Source: Oligoflexia bacterium (GTDB lineage: Bacteria > Bdellovibrionota > UBA1018). Taken from it: DNA of 6,658 nt. The notes beneath the pieces are model-generated. The model saw only the letters and a list, made by a program, of their open reading frames with translations, had not been told where the DNA came from and did no database searches. Shown piece after piece: positions 1 to 5,278 of the stretch. Every line of letters begins with the position of its first letter. The first letter of the stretch is position 1. The stretch spans positions 1-6,658 of the forward strand of contig CAIOHW010000226.1 in assembly GCA_903858195.1 (NCBI GenBank), written 5' to 3'. The translations under genes were made by a program, and so were the position numbers.

Positions 1-1
1 C

Positions 2-13
2 GTATCGGGGTGC
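2..13 (+). other. Putative lipobox (V-S-G-C), signal peptidase II site
   Basis: Codons gta tcg ggg tgc give Val-Ser-Gly-Cys, a match to the bacterial lipobox with Cys as the +1 residue. The hydrophobic stretch expected before it lies outside the window, so the call rests on four residues plus the Cys-rich, otherwise soluble nature of what follows. Confidence 0.5.
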
Positions 14-676
14 CGATTTGGAAACCAAGTGGTCAAGGCCACTGACCCCACCAAAAAGAGCGGGTTCTACAAGTCAGAGCCGGCCTCGATGACCCTCTGC
101 GTGTTCCTCGAAGGACGTGCTGCACAGTGCGTTCCTGCGCCGCTTTCACTCATTCCGGACTCGATCACCGAAGTGATGACCAACCCCGTTTATGTGGCAG
201 CCAACAGCACCCAGGCCAAGGCCTACCTCCTTCCCAACAGCCTGGATGCGAGCGCGGTGTTCGAAATGTCCATGGACGCATCCGGACAGCTGACAGGCAC
301 GCCGTACGCCGATGAGCCGCAGAGCTTCTGGATCGATCCCGCCTGCCTGAGCCAGGTGCAGATCCAAAAAGAGGGACTGATCCGGGAGGCTGATGGGTCC
401 ACACCCACCGCCATCGGAGACTTCAAGATCTCAGGGAGCGTCGACTTCTCCGTCGGAGTGCTGACCGCGCTCGGGGGCCAGTGCAGCTCCACCCTGCAGC
501 TGATGCAGGGCTGCTACGCCGATGCTGAACTCTGCCCGGGTGCAACGCTTCAGGAGAGACAGGCCGAGCAGCAGTCCATTCAGGAATTCTTTTCGCCCTA
601 CGTCTCGAATGGCGCGCTTGCGACCGACGACCTGCCGCTCCTGCAGGGAATGGGTTGGGAAGTCTCCTACCAATAG
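2..676 (+). CDS. Probable lipoprotein of unknown function, 5'-truncated by window edge
   Basis: The frame is open from base 2 to the TAG at 674-676, so the gene starts before the window. The GTG at 29 is probably an internal codon. The first visible residues are V-S-G-C, which fit the lipobox rule [LVI][ASTVI][GAS]C. I therefore infer that the left edge falls inside a lipoprotein signal peptide and that the mature protein starts at the Cys encoded at 11-13, leaving about 221 residues. Arg follows the Cys rather than Asp, which by the Enterobacteria rule would favour outer-membrane sorting. The rest has no transmembrane segment and six further Cys (visible residues 33, 43, 115, 161, 171 and 178). 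An even number suits disulfides in an exported protein. I do not recognise the family. It ends 27 bases before rdgB in the same direction, so the two may be cotranscribed. Confidence 0.75.
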   Translation, partial: VSGCRFGNQVVKATDPTKKSGFYKSEPASMTLCVFLEGRAAQCVPAPLSLIPDSITEVMTNPVYVAANSTQAKAYLLPNSLDASAVFEMSMDASGQLTGTPYADEPQSFWIDPACLSQVQIQKEGLIREADGSTPTAIGDFKISGSVDFSVGVLTALGGQCSSTLQLMQGCYADAELCPGATLQERQAEQQSIQEFFSPYVSNGALATDDLPLLQGMGWEVSYQ

Positions 677-703
677 CGCAAGGCCCGTGATAAAAACGGG
701 GCC

Positions 704-1342
704 ATGCGCGTCTGCAATCAGATTGTTCTGGCCTCCATGAATCCACACAAGTTCCTCGAGTTCCGTTCGCTGCTCGCACAGCATCCGGAATTTGAGCTCC
801 TTTCGATCGAGGGGCTGATCCGCAATGCGGACAAGCTCGATCTGGTGGAGACCCACGACAACTACCTCGACAACGCCACGGCCAAGGCGAGGCTTGCCAA
901 CCGCGGCTGCCACTACCCCTGCCTCGGTGATGACTCAGGCCTCGAGGTCGAAGCCCTCGGCGGACGCCCCGGCGTCAAGACCCGGCGCTACGCCACCGCC
1001 AAGCCCGGCCAGTCGCAAGACCAGGCCAATATCGAGAAACTCCTCTCCGAGCTTCAGGGCAAGTCTGCCGCCGAACGCCAGGCCCGCTTTGTCGCCACCC
1101 TCTCGCTCGTGATCGAGGGCGTGTCGATCTCGGCCACAGGCGTGCTCGAAGGCACGATCGCCGATAGCCCACGCGGTACGCATGGGTTTGGCTATGATCC
1201 GATTTTCATCCCGAAGGGTTCGAGCCTCACGCTGGCAGAGATGTCCACCCAGGATAAGAACGGGATCAGCCATCGCGCCCGAGCCCTCGGTGAACTGCTC
1301 ATGATCGCCAAGGCCAAGGGCATCCAGTTCTCGAAGCCCTGA
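704..1342 (+). CDS. rdgB: RdgB/HAM1 dITP/XTP pyrophosphatase
   Basis: A 212-residue cytosolic enzyme that hydrolyses dITP, XTP and related deaminated purine triphosphates to monophosphate and pyrophosphate, keeping them out of DNA and RNA. Family motifs appear in order: LASMNPHK at residues 9-16 (triphosphate-binding loop), D56-N57-A58 followed by K61-A62, DDSGLEVEALGGRPG at 76-90 with the acidic pair D76-D77, GFGYDPIF at 161-168, and K185 with S189-H190-R191 near the end. The length is slightly above the usual 195-205. Two motifs deviate: the common ENA is DNA here, and the usual SARYAG is TRRYAT. ATG 704 is the only sensible start because the first motif begins nine residues in. The Shine-Dalgarno is poor; GGGG lies only two bases before the ATG. 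The gene is convergent with the next one, with a 9-base gap. Confidence 0.93.
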   Translation: MRVCNQIVLASMNPHKFLEFRSLLAQHPEFELLSIEGLIRNADKLDLVETHDNYLDNATAKARLANRGCHYPCLGDDSGLEVEALGGRPGVKTRRYATAKPGQSQDQANIEKLLSELQGKSAAERQARFVATLSLVIEGVSISATGVLEGTIADSPRGTHGFGYDPIFIPKGSSLTLAEMSTQDKNGISHRARALGELLMIAKAKGIQFSKP

Positions 1343-1351
1343 TCCCGAGAA

Positions 1352-2059
1352 CTACAGGGTCGCTCTGGGACCCCAGAAACGCGTGTAATAGATCCACTTC
1401 AGGTACTCGATCAGGGTCACCCGTGCACCGTGCAGGCTGGTGAGCCACTCGCCGGGCTCAAAGGGATCCTGGTAGACCGACAGGGTCTCCACTTCGACAG
1501 GGACCAACTGAACGCCTTCGGCCAGGCGCATGGCATTGCGCCTCCGGGCCTCATCGGCAAGCACTTGGGCAAAGATCAGCCGCGCGCGCTTCATGTGGTA
1601 GCTCGAGGTGACGAGGAGTACCCGGTTCCATCCTCGCTCGCGTGCATACCGAGCCAGCCAAAGGGCGTTTTCTTCGGTATTTGAGCTCTCGTTCTCCACG
1701 ACCACCTGTTCGGGCTGGATGACTTCGGTCACCCCGGGCCTGAGCTGCCCTCGGACCAGGGCAAAGGTGGTCTGCCGCCCCACCCCCGAAAAGTAGAGCA
1801 CCGGGGGTGCCGCGGGTCTTGCGATCTCCCGGTAGCGGTTCCAGAGGTCCCCTGCCACTGCGATGCGCCCCCTGCCCCCGGCCAGCACCACGATCGCATC
1901 CACTGCCGGAAGCCGCACCCCATCGACCGTATCTTGGTAGGAATAAATGCTTCCGGCTGACGAGAGGCCGAAAATCAAGGCCCCCAGCAGCAGGACGGCC
2001 CCCAGCCCCCCTCCCCACCACAGGCTCCTCTTTCTACGGATCCGCTCCCTGACCTGCAC
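1352..2059 (-). CDS. Membrane-anchored YdcF/SanA/ElyC-like (DUF218) protein
   Basis: A 235-residue protein with a basic N-terminus (RERIRRKR) and one hydrophobic segment at about residues 14-34, followed by a DUF218 domain. By the positive-inside rule this predicts a short cytosolic tail and a periplasmic domain. DUF218 hallmarks are DAIVVLAGG at 54-62, the ESSNTEEN block at 124-131 and LVTSSYHMKRAR at 149-160. Members such as SanA and ElyC are linked to envelope integrity or peptidoglycan/lipid-carrier metabolism in E. coli, but the biochemical role is unsettled and I cannot place this copy. The frame stays open up to 2218, but that would run into rpmB. The GTG at 2059 is preceded by GGGAGGGG at a good distance and places the membrane segment near the N-terminus, so I choose it. 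It is divergent from rpmB and convergent with rdgB. Confidence 0.85.
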   Translation of the reverse strand: MQVRERIRRKRSLWWGGGLGAVLLLGALIFGLSSAGSIYSYQDTVDGVRLPAVDAIVVLAGGRGRIAVAGDLWNRYREIARPAAPPVLYFSGVGRQTTFALVRGQLRPGVTEVIQPEQVVVENESSNTEENALWLARYARERGWNRVLLVTSSYHMKRARLIFAQVLADEARRRNAMRLAEGVQLVPVEVETLSVYQDPFEPGEWLTSLHGARVTLIEYLKWIYYTRFWGPRATL

Positions 2060-2062
2060 TTT

Positions 2063-2070
2063 CCCCTCCC
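2063..2070 (-). promoter_or_regulatory. Shine-Dalgarno that decides the GTG start of the DUF218 gene
   Basis: On the minus strand this reads GGGAGGGG, ending three bases before the GTG at 2059-2057. No comparable site supports the upstream in-frame start at 2218, which lies inside the divergent rpmB gene. Confidence 0.7.
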
Positions 2071-2144
2071 AAGGGCCTTGCAAAACCCGGCCGGCTCCTC
2101 TAGGTTGTCGACTCTTAAAAGCTTTAAGGCAGTTTTTCAGATTC

Positions 2145-2151
2145 AAGGGGA
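2145..2151 (+). promoter_or_regulatory. Shine-Dalgarno of rpmB
   Basis: AAGGGGA lies seven bases before the ATG at 2159. It selects this start over the longer open frame beginning at 2078, which would add 27 residues not found in L28. Confidence 0.75.
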
Positions 2152-2158
2152 TTTTGTC

Positions 2159-2383
2159 ATGGCTAACTTTTGTGATTTTTGCGCCAAGGGTCCTGTGACC
2201 GGCAATTTGGTCTCTCACTCCAACATCAAGACCCGCACTCGCTGGCTTCCCAACCTCCAGCGTATGAAGGCCGTGATCAACGGCACAACCAAGACTGTAC
2301 GCGCCTGCACCCGCTGCATCCGCTCGGGCAAGGTCACACGCCCGATCAAGCGCAACTGGAAGCCCGAGTCGGCAAACGCCTAA
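2159..2383 (+). CDS. rpmB: 50S ribosomal protein L28 (bL28), zinc-ribbon form
   Basis: A 74-residue large-subunit ribosomal protein. The N-terminal MANFCDFCAKGPVTGN matches the start of bL28, and the SHSNIKTRTRWLPNLQ segment (19-34) is the family's RNA-contacting signature with the conserved Trp and Pro. The protein is rich in Lys and Arg. Two CxxC pairs, C5/C8 and C50/C53, make this the zinc-binding 'C+' form. In many bacteria a Cys-less paralogue replaces C+ L28 under zinc starvation through Zur control; no such paralogue is in this window. The gene stands alone, without rpmG next to it, and ends in a strong terminator about 40 bases downstream. The start at 2159 is fixed by homology and by AAGGGGA just upstream. 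Confidence 0.96.
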   Translation: MANFCDFCAKGPVTGNLVSHSNIKTRTRWLPNLQRMKAVINGTTKTVRACTRCIRSGKVTRPIKRNWKPESANA

Positions 2384-2424
2384 GTTCAGGCTGCTTCCGA
2401 TTCGCTTTCAAATGACTAGAATTG

Positions 2425-2458
2425 AAAAGGCCGATCCCCGCGAGGGGACCGGCCTTTT
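2425..2458. terminator. Bidirectional rho-independent terminator between rpmB and ridA
   Basis: The left arm is AAAAGGCCG (2425-2433), then AT, then CCCC. A GCGA tetraloop (2440-2443, GNRA type) follows, then GGGG, AC and the right arm CGGCCTTTT (2450-2458). The 9-bp outer and 4-bp inner stems are split by a 2x2 internal loop. The A run on one side and T run on the other let it work on both strands, ending rpmB on + and the maeB-ridA unit on -. Confidence 0.92.
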
Positions 2459-2471
2459 GATCTTGAGATCA
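2458..2471. repeat. 14-base near-perfect palindrome TGATCT-TG-AGATCA
   Basis: Six-base arms match exactly around a two-base centre, directly after the terminator and 11 bases before the ridA stop codon. It may be a chance palindrome, a protein-binding site or an accessory to the terminator. Nothing in the sequence favours one of these. Confidence 0.4.
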
Positions 2472-2481
2472 TGACTGGCGC

Positions 2482-2865
2482 TCAACCTTTGAAGACGATC
2501 GCTTCGATCTCCACGAGCACATCCTTGGGAAGGCGCGAGACCTCGACGGTCGAACGGGCCGGCGGAACGCCGTTGAAGTACTTGCCGTAAATCTCGTTCA
2601 CCTTCGGAAAGTCGCCCATCGACTTGAGAAAGATCGTCGTCTTAACGACCTGCTCGAGGGTAGCGCCAGAAGCGGCGACTACGGCCTTGAGATTTTCGAG
2701 CACCTGTCTGGCCTGCCCTTCAAGATCGGTGGCGCGAAGGTCCCCGGTCTTGGGGTCGAGTGCGATCTGGCCAGAGCAGAACACCCACGGGCCGGCCGAG
2801 ATCGCCTGGCTGTAGGGACCGATGGGCTTGGGTGCGAGATCCGTCAACACTGCCTTTTTTTCCAC
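2482..2865 (-). CDS. ridA: RidA family enamine/imine deaminase
   Basis: A 127-residue cytosolic protein that hydrolyses reactive enamine/imine intermediates, such as 2-aminoacrylate released by PLP enzymes, to ketoacids and ammonia. Family members form trimers with active sites between subunits. Visible signatures are IGPYSQAI at 15-22 with Y18, CSGQIALDPKTG at 30-41, PPARSTVEV at 101-109 with R104, and VEIEAI at 118-123 with E119. R104 and E119 align with Arg105 and Glu120 of E. coli RidA, so it should be active. The Cys two residues after that Arg in E. coli is Thr106 here. Length is typical. The start is GTG, preceded on the minus strand by AGGAGA with a five-base spacer. It lies 15 bases downstream of maeB, almost certainly in the same transcript. 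Confidence 0.95.
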   Translation of the reverse strand: MEKKAVLTDLAPKPIGPYSQAISAGPWVFCSGQIALDPKTGDLRATDLEGQARQVLENLKAVVAASGATLEQVVKTTIFLKSMGDFPKVNEIYGKYFNGVPPARSTVEVSRLPKDVLVEIEAIVFKG

Positions 2866-2870
2866 GAGAG

Positions 2871-2876
2871 TCTCCT
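2871..2876 (-). promoter_or_regulatory. Shine-Dalgarno of ridA, in the maeB-ridA gap
   Basis: The minus strand reads AGGAGA five bases before the GTG start at 2865. It sits in the 15-base gap after the maeB stop, which supports translation of ridA from the maeB transcript. Confidence 0.7.
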
Positions 2877-2880
2877 GTTC

Positions 2881-5169
2881 TCAGACCGACGGCGCGGCCT
2901 GCCTGCGTTGATGGATATCCATGGCCGCGATCGCAGCCATGTTCACCACGTCGTTGATGTCACTGTTCTGCTGCAGAACGAAAACCGGCTTGTTCATTCC
3001 GACCAGGATCGGACCCACTGCCTCGGCCTCCGCCATCTTCTGCATGAGCTTGTAGGCAATGTTGCCCGACTGCAGATCCGGAAAGATCAGCACGTTGGCG
3101 TTGCCCGGCACCGAGTTAAAGGGAAAGCTCTCCTTCGACACATCAGGGGTGAGCGCCGTATCGGCCTGCATCTCGCCGTCGACCGTGAGCGAAGGCACGC
3201 GATCCTTGATGATCTCAACCGCCCTGCGCACCTTGTTGGCATAGGGGTGGTTGTTTGACCCAAAGTTCGAGAATGACAGGAGCGCCACCCTTGGATCCTG
3301 CTGCAGGAACTGCTGGGCGAGCTGCGCAGTCTGGATCGCGATGTCGGCAAGTTCCTCGGCCGAAGGCTCGATGTTCACCGTGGTGTCGGCAAAGAAAAGC
3401 ACCCGCCGCTTGAAGACCATGACGTAGATTCCCGCGAGCCTCGATCCGGGCTTGGCCCCGATCACCTGGAGTGCGGGTTTCAGCGTCTCGGGATAGCTCT
3501 GGTTGATGCCGTTCAGGAGGCCGTCAGCCTGACCCTGCTCGACCATCATGGCACCAAAGAAATTGACCTGCTTCATGAGCGCACGCGCCACAGGCAGGGT
3601 GACTCCCTTTCGCTGGCGCTGTTCGAAGTACTTCTTGGCGTAGCCCTCGCGCAGATCCGAAGTCGAGGGACGGATGATCTTCACGCCCTTGAGCTCAGCC
3701 TCGAGGCCAAGCTCCTTGATCTTGGTTGCGATGATCTGGTCATTTCCAAGCAGGATCGGCTCGCAGATGCCCTCGTCACGCATGGTGACTGCAGCCTTGA
3801 GGATCTTGTCGCTCTCGCCCTCGGGAAGCACGATGCGGGCAAGTCCTGCGTCGACGCTGTCACTTTTCACGCGGCGCTTGATGCCACGCATGACCGTATA
3901 CGAGTGCCCAAGCTGCATCTCGAGCTTGTCCTTGTAGGAGGCAATATCGATTTTTTTGCGGGCCACTCCCGATTTCATCGAAGCTTCGGCCACGGCAGAC
4001 GCCACCCAGATCAGCGCGCGCCGATCAAAGGGCTTGGGGATCAGGTACTCGCGACCGAACTTGAACTTCTGGCCGCCATAAGCGCGCGACACGGCCTCTG
4101 GCACATCTTCGCGGGCAAGCTGCGCAAGGGCCCGAACTGCCGCCATCTTCATGTCCTCGTTGATGGCAGTAGCCATCGTGTCGAGCGCGCCACGAAAGAT
4201 GAACGGAAACCCAAGCACGTTATTGACCTGGTTGGGATAGTCCGAGCGGCCCGTGGCCATGATGGCATCCGGGCGGACCTTGAGCACGTCTTCAGGAAGG
4301 ACTTCTGGATCGGGATTGGCCATCGCAAACACGATGGGATCCTTGGCCATCTTCTTCACATCATTGACCGAGATGCCGTCCTTGACCGACACACCGACAA
4401 ACGCGTCGGCACCTTCCATCGCCTCTGCGATCGTGCGCTTTGAGGTCTCGATGGCGTAGCGTTCCTTGTAGGGGTTCATCCCCTCCTTGCGTCCCTTGTA
4501 GATGACTCCCTTGGAGTCGCACATGATGACGTTTTCGCGCTTCACTCCGAGGTTCAGGTACAGGTTCGCGCAGGCAATGGCGGCTGCACCGCCGCCGCAG
4601 AACACGACTCGTACCTTCGAGATATCTTTTCCGACGATCTCGAGCGCATTCAAAAAGGCCGCGCCACTGATCACGGCAGTACCGTGCTGGTCGTCATGGA
4701 AGACCGGGATTTTGAGGCGCTTCTTGAGCTCCTCTTCGATGTAAAAACACTCGGGGGCCTTGATGTCTTCGAGGTTGATGCCGCCAAAGGTGGGCTCGAG
4801 CATCTCGCAGGCGCGAATCACGTCATCCGGGTTCTTGGCGTTCAGTTCGATGTCAAAGACATCAATATCGGCAAACTTCTTGAAGAGCACTCCCTTGCCC
4901 TCCATGACGGGCTTCGAGGCTGAAGCTCCGATATCACCGAGGCCCAGCACCGCAGTGCCGTTGGAGACCACGGCGACCAGGTTTCCCTTGGCAGTATACT
5001 CGTAAACGAGCTCTTCTTTTTCGGCGATCATGCGGCAGGGCTCGGCCACCCCCGGGGAGTAGGCCAGCGAAAGGTCCGACTGGGTCGCCACGGGCTTCGT
5101 GGGCACGACCTCGATCTTTCCTTTGCGACCGCGCGAATGGTATTCCAGGGCCTGATCGTAAAGCGACAT
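2881..5169 (-). CDS. maeB: NADP-dependent malic enzyme, MaeB type with C-terminal PTA-like domain
   Basis: A 762-residue cytosolic enzyme that decarboxylates malate to pyruvate and CO2 while reducing NADP, close to the 759 residues of E. coli MaeB. The malic-enzyme part (about 1-420) shows LAYSPGVAEPC at 35-45 with the catalytic-type Tyr, KPVMEGKGVLFK at 86-97 with the catalytic-type Lys, acidic metal-binding motifs NLEDIKAPECF (132-142) and FHDDQHGTA (157-165), and a Rossmann loop CGGGAAAIACA (191-201). The second half (about 430-762) is a phosphotransacetylase-like domain: VLPEGESDKILKAA at 447-460, FADTTVNIEPSAEELADIAI at 593-612, and IFPDLQSGNIAYKLMQ at 695-710. In characterised MaeB proteins this domain lacks transacetylase activity and mediates acetyl-CoA control. 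NADP rather than NAD preference is inferred from the family. The ATG at 5169 is chosen because AAGGAG precedes it and the N-terminus then matches the family; a start at 5268 would add 33 unrelated residues. Confidence 0.95.
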   Translation of the reverse strand: MSLYDQALEYHSRGRKGKIEVVPTKPVATQSDLSLAYSPGVAEPCRMIAEKEELVYEYTAKGNLVAVVSNGTAVLGLGDIGASASKPVMEGKGVLFKKFADIDVFDIELNAKNPDDVIRACEMLEPTFGGINLEDIKAPECFYIEEELKKRLKIPVFHDDQHGTAVISGAAFLNALEIVGKDISKVRVVFCGGGAAAIACANLYLNLGVKRENVIMCDSKGVIYKGRKEGMNPYKERYAIETSKRTIAEAMEGADAFVGVSVKDGISVNDVKKMAKDPIVFAMANPDPEVLPEDVLKVRPDAIMATGRSDYPNQVNNVLGFPFIFRGALDTMATAINEDMKMAAVRALAQLAREDVPEAVSRAYGGQKFKFGREYLIPKPFDRRALIWVASAVAEASMKSGVARKKIDIASYKDKLEMQLGHSYTVMRGIKRRVKSDSVDAGLARIVLPEGESDKILKAAVTMRDEGICEPILLGNDQIIATKIKELGLEAELKGVKIIRPSTSDLREGYAKKYFEQRQRKGVTLPVARALMKQVNFFGAMMVEQGQADGLLNGINQSYPETLKPALQVIGAKPGSRLAGIYVMVFKRRVLFFADTTVNIEPSAEELADIAIQTAQLAQQFLQQDPRVALLSFSNFGSNNHPYANKVRRAVEIIKDRVPSLTVDGEMQADTALTPDVSKESFPFNSVPGNANVLIFPDLQSGNIAYKLMQKMAEAEAVGPILVGMNKPVFVLQQNSDINDVVNMAAIAAMDIHQRRQAAPSV

Positions 5170-5278
5170 TCGAAAGACTCCTTCGGGTTTACGGACGACA
5201 CAAGGTACACCCATGCCGGAGGGCGGGAAAACCAAAAAAAAGGTGGCTCTCCCTGCAAGCCGTGGCAATCTTTAGATA
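5170..5278. promoter_or_regulatory. Divergent promoter region between maeB and the beta-barrel gene
   Basis: This 109-base gap separates two divergent genes and must hold promoter signals for at least maeB. Its one AT-rich feature is a run of eight A's (5233-5240). TAGATAAT at 5273-5280 resembles a -10 box for + strand transcription, but it abuts the annotated ATG and has no convincing -35 partner. I see no clear operator or terminator. Confidence 0.35.
5178..5183 (-). promoter_or_regulatory. Shine-Dalgarno of maeB
   Basis: The minus strand reads AAGGAG eight bases before the ATG at 5169. It lies in the loop of a small possible hairpin (CGAAG paired with TTTCG). The hairpin is too weak to call regulatory. 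Confidence 0.65.

Larger units (their letters stand above)
2060..2158. promoter_or_regulatory. Divergent promoter region between the DUF218 gene and rpmB
   Basis: This 99-base gap separates two divergent starts, so it should carry at least the rpmB promoter. A weak sigma70-like candidate on the + strand is TTGCAA (2078-2083), 17 bases, then TAGGTT (2101-2106). It matches the consensus at only 4/6 and 3/6 positions. A short inverted repeat, CTTAAA-AGC-TTTAAG (2114-2128), follows and would fall at or just after the start of transcription. The promoter assignment is inference. Confidence 0.35.

Noticed and set aside
431..913. A 160-codon - strand open frame across the lipoprotein gene and rdgB
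   Set aside because: It is antisense to rdgB motifs and to a coherent exported-protein frame, with no family signature of its own.
1355..1376. GGGTC...GACCC hairpin near the convergent rdgB/DUF218 ends, considered as a terminator
   Set aside because: The stem is only five base pairs, it lies in the coding end of the DUF218 gene, and no T run follows.
2060..2218. N-terminal extension of the DUF218 protein up to 2218
   Set aside because: It would overlap the start of rpmB and place 53 extra residues before the membrane anchor. The GTG at 2059 has a strong Shine-Dalgarno.
3904..4443. A 179-codon + strand open frame inside maeB
   Set aside because: It lies wholly antisense to the conserved malic-enzyme domain, is His- and Arg-rich, and has no ribosome binding site or family motif.
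5170..5268. A 33-residue N-terminal extension of MaeB
   Set aside because: The extra residues do not resemble the family, and AAGGAG sits correctly before the ATG at 5169.
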